A DNA stretch of 64,000 nucleotides from Haliovirga abyssi (GTDB lineage: Bacteria; Fusobacteriota; Fusobacteriia; Fusobacteriales; Haliovirgaceae). The DNA lies in assembly GCF_030295325.1 (NCBI RefSeq), contig NZ_AP027059.1, positions 2,166,637 through 2,230,636 on the forward strand. The letters are read 5' to 3'. The notes beneath the pieces are model-generated. The model worked only from the letters and a program-made list of their open reading frames with translations. It was not told where the DNA came from and ran no database searches. Every line of letters begins with the position of its first letter. Positions within the stretch are counted from its first letter, which is position 1. Below, piece by piece: positions 50,472 through 59,109 of the stretch. A program made the translations under genes and the position numbers.

Positions 50472-51818
50472 CTACCCTATTCTCTTCAAAATTCTTCCCC
50501 AATTTGAATACAGTTTTATCTCTCGATTATTATATAAATCAACCTCATTATTATCATTCAAAACATCTATATATCGCCCAGCAGGTATATTATGCTCTTT
50601 CAAATTCACTTCATTTTCAGATGAATTAAATATTGCTATTACCATTTCGCCATTATATTCTCGCTTAAATCCAAATTGCTCTTGTTTAACAAATATCTCT
50701 TCATAATTTCCATATTTTATAGCTTGCGAACTCTTTCTAATTTGTGATAATTTAGAAATATGATTTACCATGTTAGCTGATTTATTAGAGTTCATATAAT
50801 TAATATCCAGATCAGGTCTTAATTCTCTATCACTACCATTCCATTTTTTTCCTTCTATCTCCCATTCACTACCATAATATATAGATGGAATTCCAGGCAT
50901 TATATATAGCATTGTATATAATGTATATAAATCTTCTTTTTTCTTAATAGTTGTAGCAACTCTCTCTACATCATGATTATCTGCAAAATTATACATTGCA
51001 ATATCTTGATAAATTCCACCTTTTGAAAATTGTCTTTTTAAAGAATGAGCTATCTCAAAATAATTTTTATCATTATGAGAAGAGTATAATCCTTTATAAC
51101 ATTCATAATTTGTAGTAGAATCAAGTTTTCCTTCTTTTATCCATCTACTATAATCTCCATGAACTACTTCTCCCATTAGCCAAAAATTTTGTTTTCTGTT
51201 TTTAACTGTTTCTGATAATTTTCTCATAAAATCAAAATCAAGAGTATCTGCCGCATCAAGTCTTATCCCATCAATATCAAATTCATCAATCCAATATTTT
51301 GCAGCATTTAATAAATATTCTACTACTTCAGGATTTTTAAGATTTAATTTAACAAGATTATAATTTCCATCCCACGTATTATATGTGAAATTATCATTAT
51401 ATGGACTTCTTCTGCTAAAATCTACACCGCTGAACCAATCTTTATATTTTGAATTTTGCCCATTCCATTGTAAATCTTTAAAAGTAAAATGTTCTCTCCC
51501 TACGTGATTAAATACTCCATCCAATACAACTTCTATTCCGTTGTCATGCAAAGCTCTTACTACTCCTTTAAACATTTCATTATTTCCTAAACGTCTATCA
51601 ACTTTATAATAATCAACTGTATCATACCCATGTTCAAAAGATTCAAAAATAGGTCCTAAATAAAGAGCATTTACTCCTAAAAATTTCATATGTGGTATCC
51701 AATCAATAATTTTATATAACCTCTCTGTTGGATTCGATTGAAAATCATTTCTTTCTGGTGCTCCACAAAATCCTAAAGGATAAATGTGATAAAACATTTT
51801 TTCGTTTGCTAAATTCAT
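50472..51818 (-). CDS. Cytoplasmic GH13 alpha-amylase-type enzyme
   Basis: 448 residues, no signal peptide. GH13 regions: DGVFNHVG, DGIRLDAAD (nucleophile Asp), LMGEVVHGD (acid/base Glu) and NFADNHDVER (third Asp). A compact enzyme without extra binding modules, as in cytoplasmic maltodextrin-acting amylases and cyclomaltodextrinases. It would degrade imported oligosaccharides together with MalQ. The start follows GAGGAGGAG. A TetR operator lies 30 bp upstream, so it is probably controlled by the neighbouring repressor. Confidence 0.88.
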   Translation of the reverse strand: MNLANEKMFYHIYPLGFCGAPERNDFQSNPTERLYKIIDWIPHMKFLGVNALYLGPIFESFEHGYDTVDYYKVDRRLGNNEMFKGVVRALHDNGIEVVLDGVFNHVGREHFTFKDLQWNGQNSKYKDWFSGVDFSRRSPYNDNFTYNTWDGNYNLVKLNLKNPEVVEYLLNAAKYWIDEFDIDGIRLDAADTLDFDFMRKLSETVKNRKQNFWLMGEVVHGDYSRWIKEGKLDSTTNYECYKGLYSSHNDKNYFEIAHSLKRQFSKGGIYQDIAMYNFADNHDVERVATTIKKKEDLYTLYTMLYIMPGIPSIYYGSEWEIEGKKWNGSDRELRPDLDINYMNSNKSANMVNHISKLSQIRKSSQAIKYGNYEEIFVKQEQFGFKREYNGEMVIAIFNSSENEVNLKEHNIPAGRYIDVLNDNNEVDLYNNREIKLYSNWGRILKRIG

Positions 51819-51847
51819 TTTTTTCTCCTCCTCTTTCTTTTTATACT

Positions 51848-51859
51848 TACCGTTTGGTA
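51848..51859. promoter_or_regulatory. TetR operator before the amylase gene
   Basis: TACCGTTTGGTA, of the form TACC-N4-GGTA, the same core as the site in the tetR promoter. Confidence 0.65.
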
Positions 51860-51870
51860 TAGTGTTCCTT

Positions 51871-51896
51871 TAAAATAAAAGGGTAACTTGTACCCT
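51871..51896 (-). terminator. Short terminator behind tetR
   Basis: GGGTA/TACCC stem followed by TTTTATTTT on the minus strand. The stem is short, so read-through into the amylase gene is possible. Confidence 0.5.
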
Positions 51897-51901
51897 CAAT
51901 A

Positions 51902-52474
51902 TCAACTAAAAATTCCATACATAAATTGTCTACACAGTTGTCTTGCACTTTCTTCACTTATATCTTTTTCATCTTTAGTATAAAAATAATATGATATCCC
52001 AGAATTTATCATTCCCATAAATGAAAATGTATACATCCTACTTCTTCCTCTCATATTCCCATGTTGCTTTTCAGCTTCTAAAAACATTTTTTCTATTAAC
52101 ATGTGCTGTTTTGTATGATATTCCATTGTAGATTTATATGTCTGACTTTTTTCAGGTGAATACGCATGATTTAATATTAATCTGTAAAAATCAGAATTTT
52201 CTTTTGCAAATTTAAAATAACAAAACATTATTTTTTCTAATGTCAAAACTATATCGCCTTTATAATCACTTATTTTAGCAAGTTCATCTAAAAAAGGTAA
52301 AAACTTTTCTGTTAATATAGCATTTATAAGACCTTCTTTGCTTCTAAAATAGTGATATAATGTAGGCTTTTTTACTCCTGCTGAATCAACTATTTTTTGA
52401 ACTCCTACGTTATCATATCCCTCTTTAGCAAATAATTCAAGGGCGAATTTCATTAATTCTTCTTTTTTTGACAT
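51902..52474 (-). CDS. TetR-family repressor
   Basis: 190 residues. N-terminal TetR HTH (about 8-54): LELFAKEGYDNVGVQKIVDSAGVKKPTLYHYF (given in parts: LFAKEGYDNVGVQ, AGVKKPTLYHYFRSK). The helical C-terminal ligand domain (60-190) is of unknown specificity. The start follows AAGGAG. Its promoter carries the operator TACCATTCGGTA between -35 and -10, giving autorepression, and a matching site precedes the amylase gene. A maltodextrin-like or lipid ligand cannot be told from sequence. Confidence 0.88.
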   Translation of the reverse strand: MSKKEELMKFALELFAKEGYDNVGVQKIVDSAGVKKPTLYHYFRSKEGLINAILTEKFLPFLDELAKISDYKGDIVLTLEKIMFCYFKFAKENSDFYRLILNHAYSPEKSQTYKSTMEYHTKQHMLIEKMFLEAEKQHGNMRGRSRMYTFSFMGMINSGISYYFYTKDEKDISEESARQLCRQFMYGIFS

Positions 52475-52500
52475 CGGTTTTCTCCTTATCGGTTTTGTTT

Positions 52501-52529
52501 AGTATACCATTCGGTACAGTAAATGTCAA
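52501..52529 (-). promoter_or_regulatory. tetR promoter with operator in the spacer
   Basis: Perfect TTGACA (52524-52529), 17-nt spacer, TATACT (52501-52506) on the minus strand. The operator at 52505-52516 overlaps the -10 box and spacer. Confidence 0.85.
52505..52516. promoter_or_regulatory. TetR operator in the tetR promoter
   Basis: TACCATTCGGTA, form TACC-N4-GGTA; bound repressor would block RNA polymerase. Confidence 0.7.
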
Positions 52530-52731
52530 GATATTTTTATACAATTTACTTTAACATTTCATAATTTTATAAATTTGAGTATATTTTTTAGAATATTTAG
52601 ATATATTAAAAAATAAATTTGTCAAAATTATTTTTTACTTTTTTTAATTTTTACTATGCCATACTTATCTTTATAACAATATAAAGACTGTATATAAAGC
52701 TACTTTTATTTTTCACTCTACAACAATTTTT

Positions 52732-53997
52732 TCAATTCATAGCATTTTCATTTTCTAATTCACTTATTTTTCTATTTTCTATTTTTTCCCATTTTATCAT
52801 AAATATAACAACAGAGACAATCAGTACCATCCCACTAATTAAAGGTAAAAAATTTATTGCATATTTTTCTATAATAGAACTTGATAAATATACCGCTAAA
52901 GGAGATAATATACTTCCTCCCATAGTAATAACTCCTAATATTTTTCCTTTTTTATTATCTGGGATTATGTCCTGAAACAAAATCATCAATTTTATATTTG
53001 ATATTATCATAAATAACCCAAAGAAAAACATATCTATTAAAAATAAAGAAAAAACTAAAATTTTAGCTTTAATATTAACTATAGTAATAACTCCTATAAC
53101 TAAAAGAAAAAATGCCATTAAAATAGTTGATTTATATGGATATTCTACTTTTAATTTTTTCTTATTAACTATAATAGACCCAAATAATGCTCCTATTGAA
53201 AAAAATGTCCTCAAAATTCCAAATTCAACAGAAGAATACCCTTTTAAATTAATAATGATATATGGAACTGGTATTAAATAACCAAAATTAAAGAAAAAGT
53301 TAAAAAGAACAAATGATAAAAATAGAGTTAAAATTTTTTTATCATTTTTAATATCAGCAAATCCTAATATTAATTCACTAAAAAATTTATCTTTTTTCTT
53401 TTCAAGATTAGAGACAATTTTATTATATCTTAAAAATAATTCACTTATTCCAGATAACAAAAAAGATATCCCATTTATAAAAATAAAAATTTTAATATCA
53501 ACTATATAATAAATTACTCCACCAATAAGTGGACTTAATATATAAGTTAATGAATTAATAGTCTCATTTAACGAATATAGCTCTTTTATTTCATTATTTG
53601 ATATTAACTCCTTTAAAGAACTATCAAATAATATATTAAAAAAAATACTTGTTGTTGATAATAAAAACATTGTAATATAAATAAATTCTATCTTTACCCC
53701 AAATAAGTTTACTGTAAAATAAAAAAAAGATAATATAAAAAAACTTAAAAAATCACTAATAGCTAACATCCATCTTTTATTTATTCTATCTACCAAAGTT
53801 CCTATTATTGAAGAAAAAAATATTCTTGGTAAATAGGTTACTATTAAAGATAATCCAAATGACAAAGGAGAACCTGTTATTTTTAAAATATAGTAACTTA
53901 AAGCAAAATTAAATATATTAGTCCCAAATAATGAGATTATTTTACCTAATAATAATAATATCTTATTTTTATTTCCCGATAAATTTATAAACTGCAC
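52732..53997 (-). CDS. Major facilitator superfamily exporter (MefA-like group)
   Basis: About 421 residues with about twelve membrane segments; LLLGKIISLFGTNIFNFAL in TM1 and the loop-2/3 motif GTLVDRINKRWML are typical of MFS_3-type drug or macrolide exporters. The substrate is unknown. The preferred start is a GTG at 53997, 8 nt after AGGAGG; the ATG two codons upstream is only 2 nt from it. The gene stands alone, with AT-rich flanks. Confidence 0.8.
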   Translation of the reverse strand: MQFINLSGNKNKILLLLGKIISLFGTNIFNFALSYYILKITGSPLSFGLSLIVTYLPRIFFSSIIGTLVDRINKRWMLAISDFLSFFILSFFYFTVNLFGVKIEFIYITMFLLSTTSIFFNILFDSSLKELISNNEIKELYSLNETINSLTYILSPLIGGVIYYIVDIKIFIFINGISFLLSGISELFLRYNKIVSNLEKKKDKFFSELILGFADIKNDKKILTLFLSFVLFNFFFNFGYLIPVPYIIINLKGYSSVEFGILRTFFSIGALFGSIIVNKKKLKVEYPYKSTILMAFFLLVIGVITIVNIKAKILVFSLFLIDMFFFGLFMIISNIKLMILFQDIIPDNKKGKILGVITMGGSILSPLAVYLSSSIIEKYAINFLPLISGMVLIVSVVIFMIKWEKIENRKISELENENAMN

Positions 53998-54269
53998 TAG
54001 CATCTCCTCCTACCAGTTTTTTCCAATGTAATAGTTGCAAATACTTGCGAATATATTTTTTCATTAGATTTTAATTTTATATGAATCTTTTTCAAAATAG
54101 AATATTTAAATATGTTGAATTATATTAATAAGCAAGTTTGTTTCAAACGTAGCATTGAACAGCCCTGTGTATAATATAATCCATTTTTCTAGTTGTAGTT
54201 CTTAATTCACTTTACCTACTCTAAATGCGAAAGAACCAAAAAACTTGACACACCCCACCTTTTAACAAT

Positions 54270-54932
54270 TTAATATTCCTTAAAATGGATTTTATCAACA
54301 TTGTTAGCGATAGTAAAAAGAGAGTTAAATCTTTCTTTTATTTCGTTGAACACTTCATTTTTAGAGTTGTTTGCATTAATTCTTTGAATATTTTCTTTAT
54401 TAGTTATTATTTTTTCAAACATATTTCTAACTTTAGTTAAAATATCTATATTTTCATCAATTCTATGCTCCTTTTCTTTTCTTGTCAAAATTCTTTCTTG
54501 AGATAAGCTTAATTCGGTGTCAAAATAAAAAATTAGATTAGGTTCTTCGACTAATGAAAGAATCTTCTCCACCCATTCCATCTCCTCTTTCGTGCATCCA
54601 TATCCCATTCCATAGGCAATAAAGTCTATTTTATGTCTGTCACATAGTAAGAAGTCATATTCCGACACTTCTTTCATTATCTTTAAGTAGTGATGTGTCA
54701 CGTCATAAGCCAAACCAATTCGAACAATAAACGGTGGCAGTTCATGATATGCACATGGATCCCCAAAGTATCTATCACAATACTCATAAATTACTTCTAA
54801 AGCAGAAAATTGTACTTTTGTAGTCTTTACTTTAAATCCTTTATTTGAGAGATATTCATAAAGGTTATTCATCTGAGTTGTTTTTCCTGAACCATCAATT
54901 CCAGAAAAACTTATTACATATGGTTTTTTCAT
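54270..54932 (-). CDS. Thymidylate-kinase-like P-loop kinase
   Basis: 220 residues. P-loop GIDGSGKTTQ (11-20) and a Walker-B/DR(H/Y) segment CDRHKIDFIAYG; the LID-like region ILTRKEKEHRID is arginine-poor compared with true Tmk. The family phosphorylates dTMP or related nucleoside monophosphates, and stand-alone relatives have varied roles. Base composition is less AT-rich than its neighbours by eye, and it is framed by TGTCAA-type repeats (about 54242-54248 and 54960-54967), so recent transfer is plausible. The start follows AGGGAGG. Confidence 0.7.
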   Translation of the reverse strand: MKKPYVISFSGIDGSGKTTQMNNLYEYLSNKGFKVKTTKVQFSALEVIYEYCDRYFGDPCAYHELPPFIVRIGLAYDVTHHYLKIMKEVSEYDFLLCDRHKIDFIAYGMGYGCTKEEMEWVEKILSLVEEPNLIFYFDTELSLSQERILTRKEKEHRIDENIDILTKVRNMFEKIITNKENIQRINANNSKNEVFNEIKERFNSLFTIANNVDKIHFKEY

Positions 54933-54996
54933 TTTTTTACCTCCCTTATTCTCTGGGTAGTGTCAAATATAAACATTTATACTTTAATATATATCA

Positions 54997-55178
54997 TTAT
55001 ACCCTTTTAAAAATTTCTTTTCTATTTATACCTAGTTTTTCAAGCTTTTCATTAATTCCATTTTTTCATTATATTTCAGATTATTTTTTAATAAAAAATC
55101 ATTATAATCATCTATATTATAATTTTTAGAAATCATTTTCATATATTCCCAAATTAATTCTATTATTAAAATTCTCAT
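54997..55178 (-). pseudogene. Small gene remnant with a frameshift
   Basis: From the ATG at 55178 a 48-residue frame (MRILIIELIWEYMKMISKNY...) stops at 55032. Switching frame near 55055 continues naturally as INEKLEKLGINRKEIFKRV to a stop at 54997, giving about 60 residues. No family was recognised. It may be a decayed gene or a sequencing error. Confidence 0.4.
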
Positions 55179-55390
55179 TGGTTGTTACCTTGATTTGATA
55201 AATTGTATATTTTTTCACATTCCATAATAAAATCCTCTTCTTATTATATATTTTTATTTTTAAAATTATAACTCATATAATTTTTAATACTATTTTGAAA
55301 AACTAAGAAATTACAAAATTCTAAATACGATTTTTAGATTTTGAAAAATTCGAACAATTCAATCTCTTTACAGTCCCATTGGACTAAAAC

Positions 55391-55419
55391 ATTATACTAC
55401 ATACAAATATTTTTTTCAA
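55391..55419 (-). promoter_or_regulatory. Strong orphan promoter on the minus strand
   Basis: TTGAAA (55414-55419), 17-nt spacer, perfect TATAAT (55391-55396). The transcript would start near GTTTTAGTCC-AATG-GGACTGTAAAG, a small hairpin, about 200 nt before the small gene remnant. Confidence 0.6.
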
Positions 55420-55454
55420 GTTCTTTAGCTTAAGATAATGTAAAATAATTATAG

Positions 55455-55497
55455 AATTTTAGCCACCAATTTACACTAATATACACCAATAATTAAA
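55455..55497. repeat. AGCCACCAATTTACAC-type repeat motif
   Basis: AGCCACCAATTTACAC...ACACCAAT is the reverse complement of the motif at 23363-23396 (GTGTAAATTGGTG...GGTGGCT). It resembles a repeat seen in many bacterial genomes. Confidence 0.6.
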
Positions 55498-55681
55498 TAC
55501 AAATGAATGATATTTTATATTCATCAGTGTTAACCTCTGTTCATATCGTGATTTTAAATGTTTTTTTTTATATTTTTGTATTAAGATTCTTTTTCTATAA
55601 AAATTTGCCACTATCATCATTCTTTAAATTTCATCTCTAATATTCATATCCAAACCTTAAACTATTCAAATTATATAATAA

Positions 55682-55710
55682 TTGATTTTTCCATTAAACA
55701 ATAGTATAAT
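55682..55710 (+). promoter_or_regulatory. Promoter of the flavoprotein gene
   Basis: TTGATT (55682-55687), 17-nt spacer, perfect TATAAT (55705-55710). Confidence 0.75.
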
Positions 55711-55751
55711 TAATAAACAAACTTTTACAAAAATCTAAGGAGGTAAATTTT

Positions 55752-57104
55752 ATGAGCGTTAATAAAGTAGTAGCTATAATCGGTGGCGGTGCAGGTGGAA
55801 TGACAACTGCTGCTCAATTAAAAAAATATGATTCATCTATTGATGTAGTTGTATTTGAAAAATCTTCATATGTTGCTTGGGCTGGATGTCCAACTCCATA
55901 TTTCATTGCAAACGAATTACCATTTGGAAGTGTGGCACATTATACTCCTGAACATTTTAGAAATATCAAAGGAATTCAAATTTATGATAATCACGAAGTG
56001 GAAAAAATTAATTTTGACTCAAATTCATTAATTGTAAAAGGTGAACAATTTAATGGTGAATTCAAATATGATGAATTAGTCATTAGCACAGGCGGAACTC
56101 CATTTACTCCACCTATAAAAGGTTATTCTAAAGATATAAAAGGAATTTTTAGATTATCTCATGCTGTTGATGCTATAAATATCAAAAAATATATAGAAAA
56201 TGATAAACCTAAAAAAGGTGTTATTATAGGTTCTGGATTTATAGGTATAGAAATGGCAGAAAGTCTTTCTCTAAACAGTATAGAAACTGTTGTCGTTGAG
56301 AAAATAGACCGAATTTTCCCAATGTTTAGCAAAAAACTTCTTGCTCCAGTATACAAAAAATTTGAAGAAAAAAATATAAAATTAATTTTAAACAATTCAG
56401 TAGATGAAATTTTTTCTGAAAACGGAAAAGTTACAGGTGTAAAATTAAATGATGGTTCTACAATTGATGCTGATATTATCATGATGACAATTGGAACTAG
56501 ACCAAATACAGAATTAATTGAAAAATCAGGATTTCAACTTAATGAAAATAGCAGAGTTTACGTGGACGAACATTTAAAAACATACATACCAAATGTATAT
56601 GCATTAGGTGATATGATTTTTACAGATAATATTATTACAGGCAAAAAAGTTTATGCTCCTTTTGGAGACGTTGCAGATAAACAAGGTATCGTAGTAGCAA
56701 GCAATATAACTGGAACGCCTATGAAATGGAAAGGTGTAATGGGGACTTTTGCCACTTCATTTTTTGATGTTAGATTGTCTAAAACAGGTCTTACATTAGA
56801 AGAAGCAAAAGAAAATGGATTTAATGCTGGTTCTGTTTCTTTAAAAGCTTTTACTAAAGTTCCAGGATTTGCTGACTCAAGAGCAAATTCCATTGAGGTA
56901 GTTTATGATAAAGATTCAGAAACTATTTTAGGTGCATTTATGGTAGGATATGAAGCAGTTGCTCAATTTATAGACCAATTTGCAATAGCCATTAAATTTA
57001 AATTAAATTTAGAAGACTTATTTGACGTAGATTACGCTTATTCACCAACTAATTCTACTGTATGGAATCCATTCCTAGCAGCATTTAGAAAAATATTAAG
57101 ATAA
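55752..57104 (+). CDS. CoA-disulfide-reductase-like FAD/NAD(P)H oxidoreductase
   Basis: 450 residues. The FAD-binding GGGAGG at 11-16 follows VVAII; the redox Cys C46 lies in YVAWAGCPTPYF. The NAD(P)H motif GVIIGSGFIGIEMAE lies in the middle and ALGD of the FAD O2 strand at about 285. The C-terminal dimerisation domain ends ...FLAAFRKILR. A single active Cys marks the CoADR/NADH oxidase/NADH peroxidase group. It could reduce CoA disulfide, persulfides or O2/H2O2 in the cytoplasm, useful for an anaerobe; the exact substrate is unclear. The start follows AAGGAGGTAAATTTT. Its promoter is good, and a family A element lies 25 bp behind it. Confidence 0.85.
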   Translation: MSVNKVVAIIGGGAGGMTTAAQLKKYDSSIDVVVFEKSSYVAWAGCPTPYFIANELPFGSVAHYTPEHFRNIKGIQIYDNHEVEKINFDSNSLIVKGEQFNGEFKYDELVISTGGTPFTPPIKGYSKDIKGIFRLSHAVDAINIKKYIENDKPKKGVIIGSGFIGIEMAESLSLNSIETVVVEKIDRIFPMFSKKLLAPVYKKFEEKNIKLILNNSVDEIFSENGKVTGVKLNDGSTIDADIIMMTIGTRPNTELIEKSGFQLNENSRVYVDEHLKTYIPNVYALGDMIFTDNIITGKKVYAPFGDVADKQGIVVASNITGTPMKWKGVMGTFATSFFDVRLSKTGLTLEEAKENGFNAGSVSLKAFTKVPGFADSRANSIEVVYDKDSETILGAFMVGYEAVAQFIDQFAIAIKFKLNLEDLFDVDYAYSPTNSTVWNPFLAAFRKILR

Positions 57105-57128
57105 GAAATAGCATAGCTTATATACTTA

Positions 57129-57227
57129 GGAACGTTTAAAAAATAAGTTTCTTATATTTTGTTATAAAAACGCTTAAATTATTGCGTATTTTAAAACAAA
57201 ATGGGAATGTTATTTTTAAGCCATTCC
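57129..57227. mobile_element. Family A element, copy A10 (99 bp)
   Basis: GGAACGTTTAAAAAATAAG...TTTTTAAGCCATTCC with a perfect TTA duplication (57126-57128, 57228-57230). This is the best-preserved copy and a good reference for the family. Confidence 0.85.
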
Positions 57228-57260
57228 TTAGTAAATTTAGACTTTCCTAATATATATAAG

Positions 57261-57299
57261 AAAAGAAGCCTTTTTTAAAAACCGGCTTCTTTTCTTTTT
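57261..57299. terminator. Bidirectional terminator between flavoprotein and DUF2161 genes
   Basis: AAAAGAAGCC and GGCTTCTTTT arms with a 13-nt AT-rich loop and T-rich tails on both strands. Confidence 0.85.
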
Positions 57300-57329
57300 C
57301 TCTTCTTCTAAATTGTACATTGTCCACTA

Positions 57330-58016
57330 TCAATTATTCTTATAATATTCAACTATATCAGGATATTTCCCCATCTCTTCTTTCCCTTTATCATTTAATT
57401 TATATACTCCTCGTTCAACCCTATCAAACCATCCATAAAAGTTTTTAATCAAAATACTGCTTGTTTTTTCCCCTGTTCCAATTTTTTTTAATTCTTTAGC
57501 AGATAAAGGTCCATTTTTTTCCAAACAACATGCAATAAATATATTCTGCTCTTTATAAGCTGTCATTATTGCTGTTCTTCTACTTCCTCCTATATTTCTA
57601 TTCCCAGTTCTCCCCTTTATCTCTTCTATTATTGCAAATCTCTGTTTTTTACTTTTTCTCTCTACATATTCATTTGGATGAAATATTATATCTACTCTTG
57701 TATCTTTTTTTAGAAAAACAACAAATATCAACCCTAACTCTAATTTTTTTAATAACCTAACTATATCTTTCCAATTTTTAGGCAAATTTTCAGGCCTTGG
57801 CACTGCAATATAAACAGAATCTGCTCTCCTCTGTCTTTCAACTGCTTGAACTAATAAAGTCAAATTTATACTTTTTTTCAGCTCTATAATAATAAGATTA
57901 TCATCTTTTATTGCAACTACATCACAATCTTTAACTTCACTTTTTACATTATAGCCATTTTTTGCCATATAATCATAAATTGGTTTATATAAGTCTGTTT
58001 CTTTAATTTTTTTCAT
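57330..58016 (-). CDS. DUF2161 protein with PD-(D/E)XK nuclease-like fold
   Basis: 228 residues. The N-terminal half has D32-V-V-A...E-x-K (DCDVVAIKDDNLIIIELKK), the restriction-like nuclease signature. A winged-helix-like C-terminal part follows (SAKELKKIGTGEKTSSILIKNFYGWFDRVERGVY). The family is widespread but not characterised. The start follows TTGGAGG. It lies 21 bp behind the potassium-channel gene on the same strand, so the two are probably co-transcribed. Confidence 0.75.
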   Translation of the reverse strand: MKKIKETDLYKPIYDYMAKNGYNVKSEVKDCDVVAIKDDNLIIIELKKSINLTLLVQAVERQRRADSVYIAVPRPENLPKNWKDIVRLLKKLELGLIFVVFLKKDTRVDIIFHPNEYVERKSKKQRFAIIEEIKGRTGNRNIGGSRRTAIMTAYKEQNIFIACCLEKNGPLSAKELKKIGTGEKTSSILIKNFYGWFDRVERGVYKLNDKGKEEMGKYPDIVEYYKNN

Positions 58017-58037
58017 AATTCCTCCAAAGCCAAAAAA

Positions 58038-58880
58038 TCAATCCAAATCAATATCTTTCCCACAATATGGACATTTCATCTTTTTTTCTTTTTCAATTGC
58101 TATCTCTTCTGTAAAAGCTGATGCCAATATACCAGTTGGCAACGCAAATAATCCAATCCCTAAAATAGATATAATTGCACCTAAAAACTTCCCTAAAGCC
58201 GTTATTGGATAAATATCACCGTATCCTACAGTAGTCAAGGTTGCAATCCCCCACCACATCGCTGCTGGAATACTCGAAAAAGCTTCTGGTTGTGCTCCAT
58301 TTTCTATATAATACATTAGACTAGAAGTAATTATAAGTAGTACAATTACTATAAACAGGGATATTAAAAGCTCTTCTCTTTTTTTCTTTATAATTTTATA
58401 AAATGTCGTAACCGCTTTTGAATACCTTCCAACTTTTAAAAGTCTAATCAATCTAAATAATCTTACAGCTCTCATAATTCTCAAATCAAATGGAATTAAA
58501 ACAGGCAGATAAAATGGTAATATTGCTAATAAATCTATGATTGATAATGGGGATAATATAAATTTAATTCTTGCTTTAAATTTATTTTTTTCTTTTTTAT
58601 ATTTATCATCTTCCACACAAACCCATATTCTCAAAATATATTCCACACTAAAAATTATAACTGATATAAATTCAAAATATAAAAAAACTTTTCCATATTT
58701 TGTAACTAAACTATTTACAGTTTCTAGTATTACAGCCAATACATTTAGAGATATTAAAATCATCATAAAAATATCAAATATTTTACTCTCTTTATCTCCC
58801 TCTTTTGCTTTTTCCAATATTTCATATAATCTTTTTCTTTCTATTTTTTTAAATTTAGCCAATCTTTTAAAATTATACAT
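58038..58880 (-). CDS. Voltage-gated-type potassium channel with C-terminal zinc-knuckle tail
   Basis: 280 residues, six membrane segments. S1 about 33-53, S2 66-86, S3 105-125, S4 with regularly spaced arginines (DLRIMRAVRLFRLIRLLK, about 132-149), S5 170-190, pore helix and selectivity filter TVGYGD (217-222), S6 230-255. The short tail ends KCPYCGKDIDLD, a CxxC pair that could bind zinc between subunits. It is a Kv-type channel in the inner membrane, lacking a cyclic-nucleotide or RCK domain. The start is the ATG at 58880, after AGGGGGATTTTTT. Confidence 0.88.
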   Translation of the reverse strand: MYNFKRLAKFKKIERKRLYEILEKAKEGDKESKIFDIFMMILISLNVLAVILETVNSLVTKYGKVFLYFEFISVIIFSVEYILRIWVCVEDDKYKKEKNKFKARIKFILSPLSIIDLLAILPFYLPVLIPFDLRIMRAVRLFRLIRLLKVGRYSKAVTTFYKIIKKKREELLISLFIVIVLLIITSSLMYYIENGAQPEAFSSIPAAMWWGIATLTTVGYGDIYPITALGKFLGAIISILGIGLFALPTGILASAFTEEIAIEKEKKMKCPYCGKDIDLD

Positions 58881-59005
58881 AAAAAATCCCCCTTTTGCAA
58901 ATAATTAAATCGTATGGATATTATAGTTTAAATATATTAATCAAAATCAAAGATTATACTTTTTTCTTGATAAAAAAGTACCAAAAAATCAAGTGCTAAT
59001 GCTCC

Positions 59006-59109
59006 AAGTAATAATTTTCTAAGGCTCATTCCCTACAGTTGCCAAACTCGCTACGCTCAAACAATGTCAACTGCTTAACGGGAATTTCACCAAGAAAATT
59101 TATTACTTT
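59006..59109. repeat. Palindromic repeat with ACTCGCTACGCTCAAAC core
   Basis: Outer arms AAGTAATAATTTTCT/AGAAAATTTATTACTT, middle ATTCCC/GGGAAT and inner CAGTTG/CAACTG enclose ACTCGCTACGCTCAAAC. The nested arms make a long cruciform. The GC-rich core stands out against the AT-rich background. Confidence 0.7.

Larger units (their letters stand above)
54933..55751. other. Long intergenic region with a frameshifted small gene and an orphan promoter
   Basis: Contains a small frameshifted coding remnant (54997-55178), a strong minus-strand promoter (55391-55419) followed by a small hairpin, a repeat motif (55455-55497) and the promoter of the flavoprotein gene. The rest is AT-rich without recognised features. 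Confidence 0.6.

Noticed and set aside
55370-55395. CRISPR repeat
   Set aside because: Single occurrence only, no second repeat or spacer, and no cas genes in the window.
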